Source of the DNA: Pseudoduganella plicata | GTDB lineage: Bacteria > Pseudomonadota > Gammaproteobacteria > Burkholderiales > Burkholderiaceae_D | Assembly: GCF_004421005.1 (NCBI RefSeq) | Contig: NZ_CP038026.1 | Span: 1,674,001 to 1,738,000 of the forward strand | Reading direction: 5' to 3' | DNA length: 64,000 nucleotides | Shown: in pieces, positions 38,846 to 48,701 of the stretch | How the letters are laid out: every line of letters starts with the position of its first letter | Position numbering within the stretch: position 1 is the stretch's first letter | Translations under genes and position numbers: made by a program | The notes under the pieces: model-generated | Databases searched by the model: none | What the model was told of the DNA's origin: nothing | What the model saw: the letters and a program-made list of their open reading frames with translations, nothing else

Positions 38846-39811
38846 TCAGCCGTTGATCGCATTGCTCTTTTCTTGACTCACCGCAATGGTTGGCAGCGTC
38901 GGCACGTAACGGCACAAGTGTTCGAACAGCGCGGGGCGGCGCATGCGCTCCAGCCACCAGTTCAGCGCGGCACCGGCCTCGCCCGTGCGCCACGCCAGGT
39001 AGAACGTTTCGGCCGGTTTCGGCTCTTCCACCGCCTTCTCGACCAGCAGACCGGCCGCGACCGCCGCTCGCGCACATGGTTCCGGCAGGAAGCCAAAACC
39101 CAGCCCCGCCAGCTGATACTGGAATTTGGCCGTCATGTCCGGCACCGTCAGCGTCTCCTGCCCCAGCAGCAGTCCCACGGTACGGGGCGCCATCTGTCGC
39201 GCCGAGTCGGCCATGACGATGGCGCGGTGGTGCTGCAGTTCGTTGCGTCCCAGCGGGCCGGGCACGGCCGCGAGCGGATGCGTCGGCGCGACGGCGAACA
39301 CCCAGTCCAGCGTGCCGATGGGCTGCGACACATAGCCGCCGCCGGCCGGGCCGTCGCCGGGCACGCCGACGATCAGGTCGACGCGCCGGTCCAGCAGGGC
39401 CTCCCAGCCGCCGGACAGCGCCTCCTGCACGATGCGCAGGCGGGTCTGCCGCGCCAGATCGTAGAAGGCTCGGATATCGATGTCGAACGCCATGCTGGAA
39501 AACATCGAATCGTGGCCGATGGCCAGCTCGGTCTCCCAGCCGGAAGCCACGCGGCGCACGCGATGCTCGAGGTCCTGTGCCGCCTTCAGGAGATAGCGTC
39601 CCTCCTTCAGCAGCTCGCGGCCCGCACGGGTCAGCTCGACCCGCGGCCCGTTGCGTTCGAAGACCTGCACACCCAGGTCGTCTTCCAGCTTGCCGACGGT
39701 GTAGGAGATGGTGGACGGCACGCGGTGCAGCTCCTTGCCGGCGGCGGAAAAAGAACCGCGCCGGTCGATGGCATCGACAATCTGCAAGGCTTCAAGGCTT
39801 AGTCGGAGCAT
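38846..39811 (-). CDS. LysR family transcriptional regulator
   Basis: A 321-residue regulator. The winged helix (residues 1-60: IDRRGSFSAAGKELHRVPST, then ISYTVGKLEDDLGVQVFER) and the substrate-binding domain (from about 90) have normal length. It is divergent from a pirin gene with a 160-nt shared gap, and regulation of that neighbour is the usual pattern for LysR proteins. A dyad TCGA-TTTTT-TCGA just upstream of its own start (39814-39826) is a candidate operator. Confidence 0.92.
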   Translation of the reverse strand: MLRLSLEALQIVDAIDRRGSFSAAGKELHRVPSTISYTVGKLEDDLGVQVFERNGPRVELTRAGRELLKEGRYLLKAAQDLEHRVRRVASGWETELAIGHDSMFSSMAFDIDIRAFYDLARQTRLRIVQEALSGGWEALLDRRVDLIVGVPGDGPAGGGYVSQPIGTLDWVFAVAPTHPLAAVPGPLGRNELQHHRAIVMADSARQMAPRTVGLLLGQETLTVPDMTAKFQYQLAGLGFGFLPEPCARAAVAAGLLVEKAVEEPKPAETFYLAWRTGEAGAALNWWLERMRRPALFEHLCRYVPTLPTIAVSQEKSNAING

Positions 39812-39971
39812 GTTCGATTTTTTCGATAATAGGACGACAAATTTTCCGTTTTTTTACAACGGACAGGCAGGTCTATACTGCTTTCATCGAGGCAGGAAAC
39901 AGAAACACCATCCTTCGAAACGATCGCAAATTGCTGCAAATTATCGCATAACCTAATCAAAGGAGCTCACC
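39812..39971. promoter_or_regulatory. Divergent lysR-pirin promoter region
   Basis: It holds a TCGATTTTTTCGA dyad at 39814-39826 near the lysR start, and towards pirin a TATACT (39874-39879) with TTTACA 15 nt upstream (39853-39858), a plausible sigma-70 promoter with a short spacer. AAAGGAG lies ahead of the pirin ATG. Shared operator control by the LysR protein is inferred. Confidence 0.45.
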
Positions 39972-40673
39972 ATGCTGCAAGTACGTAAATCGGACGACCG
40001 CGGTCTCGCCAACCACGGCTGGCTCAAATCGCGCCACACATTCTCGTTCGGCAGCTACTACGACGAGGAGCACACCGGTTTCGGCCCCCTGCTGGTCATC
40101 AACGAAGACCGCGTCGCCCCCGGCCAGGGTTTCGGCACCCACGGCCACCGCGACATGGAAATCATTTCGTACGTCCTGGAAGGGGCACTGGAACACAAGG
40201 ACAGCATGGGCAACGGTTCGGTGCTGCACTACGGCGACGTGCAACGGATGACCGCCGGCACCGGCGTGCGCCACAGTGAGTTCAACCATTCGAAAACGGA
40301 AGGCCTGCACTTCCTGCAGATCTGGATCCAGCCGGGCAAAACCGGCATCGAGCCCGGTTACGAGGAAAAGCACTTCACGCCGGAAAGCAAGGCAGGCCAG
40401 CTGCGCCTGATCGCATCGAACGATGGCCGTGATGGTTCCGTCGTCATCCACCAGGATGCGGCGATCTACGCGACGATCCTGGACGGCACGGACGCGGTCA
40501 CGCACACCCTGGCGCAAGGCCGGACCGCGTATGTGCACGCGATCCGCGGCAGCGTCACCGTCAACGGCACCGCGCTGGCGGGGGGCGATGCGCTCAAGGT
40601 CACGGCCGAAACGGTCATCACGCTGGGCCAGGCCGAAGCGGCTGAAGTCCTGCTGTTCGACTTGCCGTACTGA
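39972..40673 (+). CDS. Pirin family protein (YhaK/quercetinase-like)
   Basis: A 233-residue bicupin starting after AAAGGAG. The pirin signature GTHGHRDMEIISYVLEG (about residues 56-72), LEHKDSMGN and VRHSEFNHS supply His/Glu ligands for Fe in the N-terminal cupin, while the C-terminal cupin (TYVHAIRGSVTVNG-like) has lost its metal site, as in E. coli YhaK. Some members oxidise quercetin. Divergent from a LysR regulator that probably controls it. Confidence 0.9.
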   Translation: MLQVRKSDDRGLANHGWLKSRHTFSFGSYYDEEHTGFGPLLVINEDRVAPGQGFGTHGHRDMEIISYVLEGALEHKDSMGNGSVLHYGDVQRMTAGTGVRHSEFNHSKTEGLHFLQIWIQPGKTGIEPGYEEKHFTPESKAGQLRLIASNDGRDGSVVIHQDAAIYATILDGTDAVTHTLAQGRTAYVHAIRGSVTVNGTALAGGDALKVTAETVITLGQAEAAEVLLFDLPY

Positions 40674-40784
40674 GGGCCGGCGGCCCGGGGAGGTGGCCCC
40701 GGGCCGTCATGCCAATCTTTGCTATGATGACGGGTGCGTTCTACGCACCTCGTCTTGTTTTGTCCGATCCGAAAAGAGCAACCT

Positions 40785-41435
40785 ATGCAACCCGCCGCCC
40801 CTGCCCCTGTCACCGATCTCGCTTACGTCACGTCCTGCGCGCTGCCCACCCCGTGGGCGGAATTTACGCTGCATGCGTTTGTCGAGCACTCGACCGGGAA
40901 GGAACACCTGGCGATGGTGCTGGGCGATATCGGCAACGGCGCACCGGTGCTGGCACGCGTGCACAGCGAATGCCTGACGGGCGATGTGCTGTTCTCGCAG
41001 CGTTGCGACTGCGGTGCCCAGCTGGAAGGCGCCCTGCAGCGTATTGCCGCCGAAGGCCGCGGCGTGCTGCTGTACCTGCGCCAGGAAGGCCGCGGCATTG
41101 GCCTGCTGAACAAGATGCGCGCCTACCGCCTGCAGGAAGCGGGCGCGGACACCGTCCAGGCCAACGAGCAGCTGGGTTTCAAACCGGACCAGCGCAGCTA
41201 CGAACTGGTGGCGCCTATGCTGCAGCAGTTCGGCGTGCAGAGCCTGCGGCTGATGACGAACAACCCGCGCAAGATCGCCGCGATGGAAAAGCTGGGCGTG
41301 CCGGTGTCCGAACGGGTGCCGCTGCTGGTCAACCGCAACGTCTTCAACCAGCACTACCTGAATACGAAGGCACTCAAGCTGGGGCACATGATGACGCCGG
41401 TCGTGGCGACTGCGACGACGGACGGCGAGCAGTAA
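40785..41435 (+). CDS. ribA: GTP cyclohydrolase II
   Basis: A 216-residue enzyme from the ATG at 40785. Zinc ligands Cys63, Cys74 and Cys76 are in ECLTGDVLFSQRCDCG; the catalytic and GTP-binding segments YLRQEGRGIGLLNK and LMTNNPRKIAAMEKLG are intact. It converts GTP to the diaminopyrimidine that starts riboflavin synthesis, releasing formate and pyrophosphate. Stand-alone RibA, not fused to RibB. No FMN riboswitch pattern in the upstream 110 nt. Confidence 0.95.
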   Translation: MQPAAPAPVTDLAYVTSCALPTPWAEFTLHAFVEHSTGKEHLAMVLGDIGNGAPVLARVHSECLTGDVLFSQRCDCGAQLEGALQRIAAEGRGVLLYLRQEGRGIGLLNKMRAYRLQEAGADTVQANEQLGFKPDQRSYELVAPMLQQFGVQSLRLMTNNPRKIAAMEKLGVPVSERVPLLVNRNVFNQHYLNTKALKLGHMMTPVVATATTDGEQ

Positions 41436-41495
41436 GGTATCGTCGGGAACGGGCGCCTCGGGTGCCTGGCTCCCCCCGGCTGCACAATCGGTGGT

Positions 41496-42077
41496 TCACG
41501 GTTCGACACGCACGGCCGACGTGACCAGCACTTCGCGCTCGTAGCCGCCGATGTGGCCATAGCGCCCCTTCGGACTCAGGTATCCCACGATCCGTACGCG
41601 CGTTGCCGGCGCCCTCCTGTCGGCCTGCGTCAGGCCCACCTCGTTCCACGCCCGGCCGCCCAACGTGGTCATCCACCACCCTGCTTCGCCAGCGACGCCT
41701 GACGCAAAAACACTTTTCTCGAATCCTTGCGACCAGACGCCTTCTCGCTCGACAACCGTATAGCCGTACTGCGCCATCATCCTGCCGCGTTCAAAGGGAT
41801 GCTCACGCCACCAACGCTGGCCACGTGCGCAGGCGTCCCGCATCAGGCTGGAGCCCGGTGAAATCCTATTGTGTGGATGCGTCATACCCTGAAAAAACCA
41901 GGTCGCGTATTCTTCGTGCAGGCTGCGGCCCGGACTTAACTGATCGGACAGTCCGTTACCGGCCTGTGATTGGGTGAACGTATCGGCATACTGGATGACA
42001 ATATCCGGGACTTCTTCCGCGGCGGCCGTTGCGGCGAGAAGGGTCGATATCAGCAGCGTGAAAAAATTCCTGAACAC
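41496..42077 (-). CDS. Exported hypothetical protein, 193 aa
   Basis: A signal peptide (MFRNFFTLLISTLLAATAAA, cleavage near residue 20) precedes a mature domain rich in aromatic residues (YATWFFQGMTHPHNR, WWREHPFERGRMMAQYGY) with one likely free cysteine. No family recognised. It is transcribed away from the PEP-CTERM gene. Base composition is slightly lower in GC than neighbours, which hints at, but does not show, later acquisition. Confidence 0.65.
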   Translation of the reverse strand: MFRNFFTLLISTLLAATAAAEEVPDIVIQYADTFTQSQAGNGLSDQLSPGRSLHEEYATWFFQGMTHPHNRISPGSSLMRDACARGQRWWREHPFERGRMMAQYGYTVVEREGVWSQGFEKSVFASGVAGEAGWWMTTLGGRAWNEVGLTQADRRAPATRVRIVGYLSPKGRYGHIGGYEREVLVTSAVRVEP

Positions 42078-42326
42078 AGCGTCTCATTCCTCTCGTATCG
42101 GTCATTGCCGTTCAGTGCATATTACCAACATCCGAGGCAAGTTTCGTTTCTCTTCCATTCGCTAGCCCGATTATTTTCCCGGCATCGACGATTCGCCAGC
42201 ACGAGATAGCTATACAATGAACTTGTATCGTGCAATCGGCGCCCATCAAGCTCATCCGGATCCCGATACCGACCTTCCCATCAGATAGTTTGCCAGATTG
42301 CAGTGGTATTTATTCAGGGAAATATC

Positions 42327-42935
42327 ATGACAGAGACTAACGTGATGCGGTACCTGCTGGCGTTGCTGGTGGCTGCTGCGGCAATGAGTGTCGGCACGGT
42401 GCAGGCAAAGGGCTTCGGCGTAGAGGGATTAACTGCTCAGCAAACTGCAACGCATGAACTGGTGGTCGACACCACCGGCATCCTGAACAATGACGAGCGA
42501 GGCGCTGTCAGCAATGTCATTCTGGACTTTTACGTGGGACCCAGAGCATCCATCACCAGCCTCAGGTGGGACGTCAACGTAACGGCTTATGCCGGCAGCT
42601 ACCTGTCCGAAATGAAGATTACCTTCAGCGATACCCTGGGCAACGGCGTGACTTTCACACCTGGCAATGGCGACGATTTCGACGGCACCGCGGATTACGC
42701 GGGCTTCCAGGAGCTGGGCGAACTGGGTCGGATTTTTGCCGTGGGCACCGATGGCATCCTGCGCCTCGAATTCCATGACGGCTTCAAGGATCTGGCATTC
42801 GACGAGCCCGAGGGGGTATGGAACTCCGGCACACTGACCTTCGGTATTGCTCCAGTGCCCGAGCCGCCGGCTGTTGCCATGATGCTGGGCGGCCTGCTGT
42901 TGGCCGCAACCGCCTTCGGGCGGCGTCATTCATAA
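42327..42935 (+). CDS. PEP-CTERM sorting domain exported protein
   Basis: A 202-residue protein from the ATG at 42327 (AGGGA upstream). An N-terminal signal (YLLALLVAAAAMSVGTVQA) is followed by a beta-rich domain and a C-terminal PEP-CTERM tail: VPEPPAVAMMLGGLLLAAT, then FGRRHS. This tail is recognised by exosortase EpsH/XrtA in EPS-producing proteobacteria and anchors or releases surface proteins. No exosortase is in the window. The DUF-like body is unidentified. Confidence 0.85.
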   Translation: MTETNVMRYLLALLVAAAAMSVGTVQAKGFGVEGLTAQQTATHELVVDTTGILNNDERGAVSNVILDFYVGPRASITSLRWDVNVTAYAGSYLSEMKITFSDTLGNGVTFTPGNGDDFDGTADYAGFQELGELGRIFAVGTDGILRLEFHDGFKDLAFDEPEGVWNSGTLTFGIAPVPEPPAVAMMLGGLLLAATAFGRRHS

Positions 42936-43006
42936 CAAAGGCGCCCTTCAATGTCCGGATCAGTTGTTTTCCCCCGCCACATCGATCGTTACCGGAGCCC
43001 GACACC

Positions 43007-44242
43007 ATGTTGACACGCTTTTTCCACCAATTGCTCGTCGGGTTATCCGGCGGTCGGCGCTGGATCGTTCTCCTCCTGGCATCGGTGTTTGCCGCCAGCC
43101 CGGTATCTGCGGAACCCACTTTCGAGCCTGCCCATCCAATCCCTCTTTATTCCTATTTCGCCACGGGCGATGTCGATGCCGTTGTCACCGCTCCGTCGGC
43201 TCTCCCGACGCCATCGTTCGTATTGATGGGTGGCGGTCCCGACGTGGATTCTGCCTTCCGATGGTTGATCCAGCGGGCTGGCATCAGACCGGGCACCGGT
43301 GGACGCTTTGTCGTGATCCGGGCTACCGGGACGGAGGCTTACAACCCGTATATTTTCTACAGTGACGATACATTGTCGACCGCGGACACGATTGCCGAAT
43401 TGTGGGTAGGCGGCGCCTCGCTGGGTCTGACATCCGTGGAGACGCTGGTGATTCCAAGCGTCAAAGCGGCCAACAGCCCGGCCGTCAACGCCATCCTGTC
43501 CAGGGCCAACGTCGTCTTTATCGCCGGTGGCGACCAGAGTCATTACATCCGCTTCTGGAAAGGCACGGCACTGGAACAGACGTTGAACGCGCTGATGAAG
43601 AAAAACGTCCCTGTCGGCGGTACCAGCGCAGGGTTGGCGGTGCTTGGACAATTCGATTACTCGGCGCTCTATAAATCAGCCACATCGGAGTTATCGATGG
43701 CTGATCCTTACTACAAGGACATTACTTTCGATCCAGCTCCGCTGAGTCTGCAAGGCGGCTTTATCGCGCCCCCAGCACTGGCAAGCCTGATTTTCGATTC
43801 GCATTTCGACACCCGCGATCGCATGGGCCGTTTCATCGCGTTTATTTCACGGATCGTGGCGCCGACGATCACGCCCACCGGTACCGTCGGATGTCCCGGC
43901 GGTGTACTTCCCGCATCCTCCAGCGGCAAAACGACGGCACGCGGTATCGGCATCGGTGTCGAGACGGCATTGCTGGTACAGGGAAATGGCAGCGGGAAAC
44001 CAGTGACGGCAAAACGGGTCAGCAACCCTTCGGCCACAACGGAAAGTGCCGTCTATTTTGTCCGCCCCTCGGTCCCGCCAGGCGTGTGCGCACCTAAAAC
44101 ACCGCTGACTGTTTCCGACGTTGAGGTAAGAAAACTGGCGGACTCGAATACTGTTTTCAATCTTACCGACTGGACCGGCGTGCCGTTGTATAAGCAGCTG
44201 GATGTCACCTCTGGCACCTTATTCCCGGCGGACTGGTATTAA
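43007..44242 (+). CDS. Exported cyanophycinase-like peptidase (S51 family)
   Basis: A 411-residue protein from the ATG at 43007. The signal peptide (IVLLLASVFAASPVSA) implies export. S51 features: MGGGPDVDSAF in the oxyanion region, VFIAGGDQSHYIRFW, nucleophile Ser207 in GGTSAGLAVLG, and a DSHFDTRDRMGRF segment matching the D-x-H-F-x-x-R-x-R-x-G-R-L block of cyanophycinases. It resembles the secreted CphE type, which cleaves cyanophycin to beta-Asp-Arg dipeptides. A TonB receptor gene begins 208 nt downstream on the same strand. Confidence 0.85.
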   Translation: MLTRFFHQLLVGLSGGRRWIVLLLASVFAASPVSAEPTFEPAHPIPLYSYFATGDVDAVVTAPSALPTPSFVLMGGGPDVDSAFRWLIQRAGIRPGTGGRFVVIRATGTEAYNPYIFYSDDTLSTADTIAELWVGGASLGLTSVETLVIPSVKAANSPAVNAILSRANVVFIAGGDQSHYIRFWKGTALEQTLNALMKKNVPVGGTSAGLAVLGQFDYSALYKSATSELSMADPYYKDITFDPAPLSLQGGFIAPPALASLIFDSHFDTRDRMGRFIAFISRIVAPTITPTGTVGCPGGVLPASSSGKTTARGIGIGVETALLVQGNGSGKPVTAKRVSNPSATTESAVYFVRPSVPPGVCAPKTPLTVSDVEVRKLADSNTVFNLTDWTGVPLYKQLDVTSGTLFPADWY

Positions 44243-44449
44243 GCGCCATCGACATCTTCGCGAGCCTGTTCCGTATTCGCCGGGGTGCACCCGTGTAAGG
44301 GCACCCTGAACGCGCCCGGCTTCCGCATCTTATCGGCGCCAGAATGTCTTATTTTTTACACATTGTGATCAATAAGTAAAAATCGAACGGAATCCATTGA
44401 TCAATTGCCCGGCCCGCGCTAGTGTAAAAGCACGAGCCAGGGGGATTGA

Positions 44450-47151
44450 ATGTCATATCAGCACGGGAACCGGCCGGTTCCAAAGCGTATCGCCATCCGT
44501 TTATTTGAAACCTTCAGCATCACCGCTACCGCGGGCTTGCTGGCGTTGCCGGCCGCCGCGCAGGAGGCGCAACCGATGCAAAGAGTCGAAATCACCGGCT
44601 CTTCGATCAAGCGCCTGAATGCCGAAACCGCGTTGCCGGTGCAATTGATCACCCGCGCCGATATCGAAAAGAGCGGCACCACCACGGCGGCTGAATTGCT
44701 GTCGAAGGTGTCCGCCAACACGGCCGCGCTGACCGACGGCGCCAGCTTCAGCGACATTGCCGGCCAGCGTGGTTTCAACGGCGCCAACCTGCGCGGCATC
44801 GGTGTTTCGTCAACTCTCGTGCTGCTCAATGGCCGGCGCCTGGCCAACTTTGCTTCCCCGGCGGCAACGCCGGCGTCGACCTGAACGCAATCCCGTCGGC
44901 GGCAATCGACCGGGTCGAAGTGCTCAAGGACGGTGCGTCGGCCATTTACGGTACCGATGCCATCGGCGGCGTGATCAACTTCATCACGCGCCGCAATTAC
45001 GAAGGCGTGGACGCCAGTGCTTACTATGCCGACACCCAGCACGGCGGCGCGCGCAAGGCGATGGCAACCCTGTCGGGGGGCATCGGCAATCTGGCGACGG
45101 ACCGCTACAACGTGCTGGCCGTGCTGGACTACCAGGACACGGGCAGCCTGCGCTCTTCGCAGCGCAGCTGGATCGGTTCGGCCTATCAGCCCGATATCAA
45201 TCTCGATTCGGGCAGTTCCAATACGTTTCCCGCCAACTTCCGCCGTACGCGCGCCAATGGCATCACCGCCACCGGCCCGCGGATGAATCCCAGCGCACCG
45301 GCCTGCAATCCACCGGCCACCGTGTACGCGCCGGACAGCTTCGTCGGCCCGGCTGCCTGCATGTACGATTACATGCAGGACACCGAGCTCTTCCCGGATT
45401 CGAAGCGTGTGTCGCTGCTCACGCGTGGCCAGTATGCGCTCGACAAGGACACGACCTTGTACGGCGAATTGCTCGTCAACGAAACCTCGACCACCTACCG
45501 CATCAGCGCGTTGACGATCTCCGGCGAGATCTATCCCCTGGCCGGGCAATACTATCCCCATGCCATGGTGACGAGCGACAAGACACCGCTCAACGTCAAC
45601 ATGCGCCTGGTCGAAGGCGGACCGCGCACGAACGACATCGACGCCACGGCCACGCGCATGGTGCTCGGCGGTAAGGGACTTGCGCTGGGCTGGGACTACG
45701 ACATGGCGCTCAATCACAGCGTCAACAAGGTCGACGACAAGTACGTCGACGGTTACGTCAGGACTTCGCTGTTCGACGCGGCGTTCGCGACCGGCAAGAT
45801 CAACCCGTTCGGCCCATCCGGTCCCGAAGGGCAAGCCTTGCTGGCCGCGGCCAAGATCAACGACCTGGCGCGCCACTCGCGCGGCACGACCGACTCGTTC
45901 GATATCAAGGCCACGCGCGACCTGTTCGACATGGCCGGCGGCAAAGCGGCCCTTGCGCTCGGCGCCGAATACCGACGCGAGAAGATGTCGTTCACGCCAT
46001 CGGCGCTGCTGGCGGCCGGGGAAATCCGCGGCGAAGGCGAGGCGACGCCCTTCTCGGGCGGGCGCAATGTCAAGGCCGTGTATGCCGAATTCAATCTGCC
46101 GGTGCTGGCAAGTCTGGAAGCGCAGCTCGCGCTGCGCCATGACCGCTACAACGACGTGGGCTCGACGACCAATCCCAAGGTTGGCGTGCGCTGGGACCCG
46201 TTGCAGCAGCTGGTCGTGCGCGGCTCGTTCGGCACGGGCTTCCGGGCGCCCTCCCTTGCCGACCTGTACAGTCCGGTGCGGCTGGGCCAGGCCAACGGCA
46301 TCTACAACGACCCGCTCGGCTGCATCAAAGTCGGGGCCATCGACAACACCGACAATCCCGATTACTGCGGCCTGCAGCCGGACAAGCTCAGGGGCGGCTC
46401 GGCATCGCTGCGCCCGGAGGAATCGAAGCAGTATTCGCTGGGGCTGGTGTTCGAGCCGCAGCGCGACATCACCGCAACACTGGACTACTGGCGCATCAAG
46501 AAAACCGATGTGATCGTCTCGCCGGAAGGCTCCTACTTCACCGATCCGGTGCGCAATGCCGCCTACATCCTCCGTGGGGATCCCGATCCGGCCCTGCCGG
46601 GTATCCCGGGGCCGATCCTGTCGATCGATTCGCGGCTGCGCAACATCGGTTCGCTGAAAACGTCGGGCGCCGACCTGGGCATCAACTGGCGCCTGCCGGC
46701 CACCGGCTTCGGCAGATTTGCCGTATCGCTCAACGGCACTTATGTGTTCGACTACAAGACGCGCGAAACGACCGAGGGTCCCGATATCAGCGCGCTGGGC
46801 ATCTATACCAACGACCAGATCATCCAGCGCTGGCGCCATACGGTCAGCCTGGACTACGAACGCGGCCCGCTCAACCTGACCCTGCAGCAAACGTATCTGA
46901 GCGGCTATCGCGACCAGAACCTGCTGGCCGACGGGTCGGTCCACCGCGTCGACTCGTATTCGCTGCTCGACCTCACCGGCGGGTATCAGATTTCGGCCGG
47001 ACTGAAACTGCGGGCCGGCATCAAGAACCTGCTCGACAAGAATCCCCCGCGCTCGAACCAGCTGTTCAGTTTTTCGGTCGGCTACGATCCCAGTTATACG
47101 GATCCGCGCGGGCGCCAGTTCTACGGCGCGCTGGCATATTCGTTCAGATAA
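44450..47151 (+). pseudogene. TonB-dependent receptor, frameshifted as sequenced
   Basis: The first frame (44450-44884) gives a signal peptide, the linker ITGSSIKRLNAETALPVQ and a plug with LRGIGVSSTLVLLNGRRLA, and then stops. Adding one C in the run of four at 44856-44859 continues as GGNAGVDLNAIPSAAIDRV and leads straight into the second frame (VEVLKDGASAIYGTDAIGG), a complete barrel ending in an aromatic residue (AYSFR). The joined protein is about 900 residues, the length of the large Caulobacter/Xanthomonas-type receptors for peptides or sugars. Cyanophycinase lies directly upstream. Everything after the break is well preserved, favouring a sequencing deletion. Confidence 0.85.
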
Positions 47152-47160
47152 TCGGCATCG

Positions 47161-47191
47161 GCCCCGCTGTCGCGCCGTACGACAGCGGGGC
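47161..47191 (+). terminator. Strong hairpin after the TonB receptor
   Basis: GCCCCGCTGTCG pairs perfectly with CGACAGCGGGGC (12 bp, 7-nt loop) 10 nt past the receptor stop. No T-run follows, so it may be a processing or Rho-assisted end rather than a classical terminator. Confidence 0.55.
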
Positions 47192-47321
47192 TTCAAGCGT
47201 CGGACGGCCTTAAACCTCCCTTAAGCCCGGCGCGTCTTTACCCGCCTTTGCACCCTGGCCTGCCGCACTGCAAGTTTCATAAGGTACACTGTTTCGGATA
47301 CCACCGAAGCTCAGGAACCGC

Positions 47322-48701
47322 ATGAGACTGTCCAGGCTTGCCCGCACTCTAACCTCGTTGACCCTCCTCGGTTACGCCAGTGCCGCGCTGGCCGCGCCGT
47401 CGCCTGCTGCCCGACCGGCAAAGCCTGTCCTGCCCGCTCCCGCAGCGGCGCCCGGCCAGCCACAATTGCCGACACCGTCGTCCGCCGCACAGAAGCTGTA
47501 CTCGGCGGCCAAGGCCGACCTGCTGCAGGTGCGCTCGCTGCTGAGAAGCGGCCGGACGCAGTCGTCGGTGGGCTCCGGCTTCCTGGTCGGCACGTCGAAT
47601 CTGGTGCTGACCAACTACCACGTCGTATCGCAGTTCGCGCTCGACCCGGAAACGTACACTGGCGAATGGGTCGACACGGCGGGGCAGCGCGGCAATATCG
47701 AGCTGCTGGCGGTGGACGTGCTGCACGACCTGGCCGTCGTGCGCGTCAACCGGTACGGCACGGGGTCCTTCAAGCTGGCCGACGGCACCGTCAGGCTAGC
47801 GCAGGGACAGTATCTGTACTCGCTCGGCAATCCGCTCGACCTGGGCTTTGCCATTTCCGAAGGCGCCTACAACGGCGTCATCTCGCGCACGTTCTACGAT
47901 CAGCTGATGTTTTCCGGCCCGATCAACGCGGGCATGAGCGGCGGCCCCGCCGTGACGGCCGATGGCGAAGTGGCCGGCGTCAACGTGTCGAAGCGTCTGG
48001 ACGGGGAGCTGGTCAGTTTCCTTGTACCGATCCGCTATGCCCAGGAGCTGCTGAAACGCGTCGATCCGAACGCGAAGCCGCCGCAGGACTTCACGGGCAT
48101 CGTCACGCAGCAGTTGCTGGCACACCAGAAGGCGATGGTGGACCAGCTGCTGTCCGGCTCCCTGACAATGAAAAGCATGGGCCCCTACCAGGTGCCGGTG
48201 CGTGAGTCCGAGCAGATGCGCTGCTGGGGCGAATCGAACGCCGAAGCGAATGCGCGTGGCGAGAAGCCCTTTGCCGTGGACAACACCAGCTGCGCGATGC
48301 AGTCGGCCGTCTATGTCTCGGATTCGCTGCAGACGGGCCAGGTCGGCATCCGGCACCAGTTCATGCGCAGCACGGGGCTGGACCGCATTCGCTTCGCCCA
48401 GCTGTCGTCGGCGTCGTTCAAGAACGAATCGCTGGGCAGCCATACGGACAAGCGCCTGACGGGTCCCACCTGCACGGAACAGTTCATCCGCAACAAGTCG
48501 ATGCCGATGCGCGCCGTGATGTGCGTGCGCGCCTACCGCAAGTTCGCCGGCCTGTATGACTTCACCGTGCTGACGGCAAGCACGGACGACGCGCTGATGA
48601 ACCTGCAAAGCCGGCTCGACGTGCGCGGCGTCTCGTACGACAACGGCATGCGCAGCGCGCGTGCGTTCGTCGAAGCGCTGGCGCGCGAGGACAAGCGATG
48701 A
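47322..48701 (+). CDS. Exported trypsin-like serine protease (S1C/DegP-type)
   Basis: A 459-residue protein. A signal peptide (TLTSLTLLGYASAALAA) and a Pro/Ala-rich linker precede the protease fold with triad His100 (LTNYHVV), Asp136 (LHDLAVV) and Ser206 (AGMSGGPA). The C-terminal 180 residues lack a PDZ motif and hold four or more cysteines, some likely in disulfides (QMRCWGE, TSCAMQ, TCTEQF, VMCVRAY), unlike DegP/DegQ. Likely a periplasmic protease or one that senses envelope state. Its TGA overlaps the ATG of the FHA-domain gene, so the two form an operon. Confidence 0.9.
   Translation: MRLSRLARTLTSLTLLGYASAALAAPSPAARPAKPVLPAPAAAPGQPQLPTPSSAAQKLYSAAKADLLQVRSLLRSGRTQSSVGSGFLVGTSNLVLTNYHVVSQFALDPETYTGEWVDTAGQRGNIELLAVDVLHDLAVVRVNRYGTGSFKLADGTVRLAQGQYLYSLGNPLDLGFAISEGAYNGVISRTFYDQLMFSGPINAGMSGGPAVTADGEVAGVNVSKRLDGELVSFLVPIRYAQELLKRVDPNAKPPQDFTGIVTQQLLAHQKAMVDQLLSGSLTMKSMGPYQVPVRESEQMRCWGESNAEANARGEKPFAVDNTSCAMQSAVYVSDSLQTGQVGIRHQFMRSTGLDRIRFAQLSSASFKNESLGSHTDKRLTGPTCTEQFIRNKSMPMRAVMCVRAYRKFAGLYDFTVLTASTDDALMNLQSRLDVRGVSYDNGMRSARAFVEALAREDKR

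Noticed and set aside
44856..44859. Programmed frameshift in the TonB receptor
   Set aside because: No slippery heptamer with downstream structure or stop-linked stimulator seen, and receptors of this family are not known to use one.
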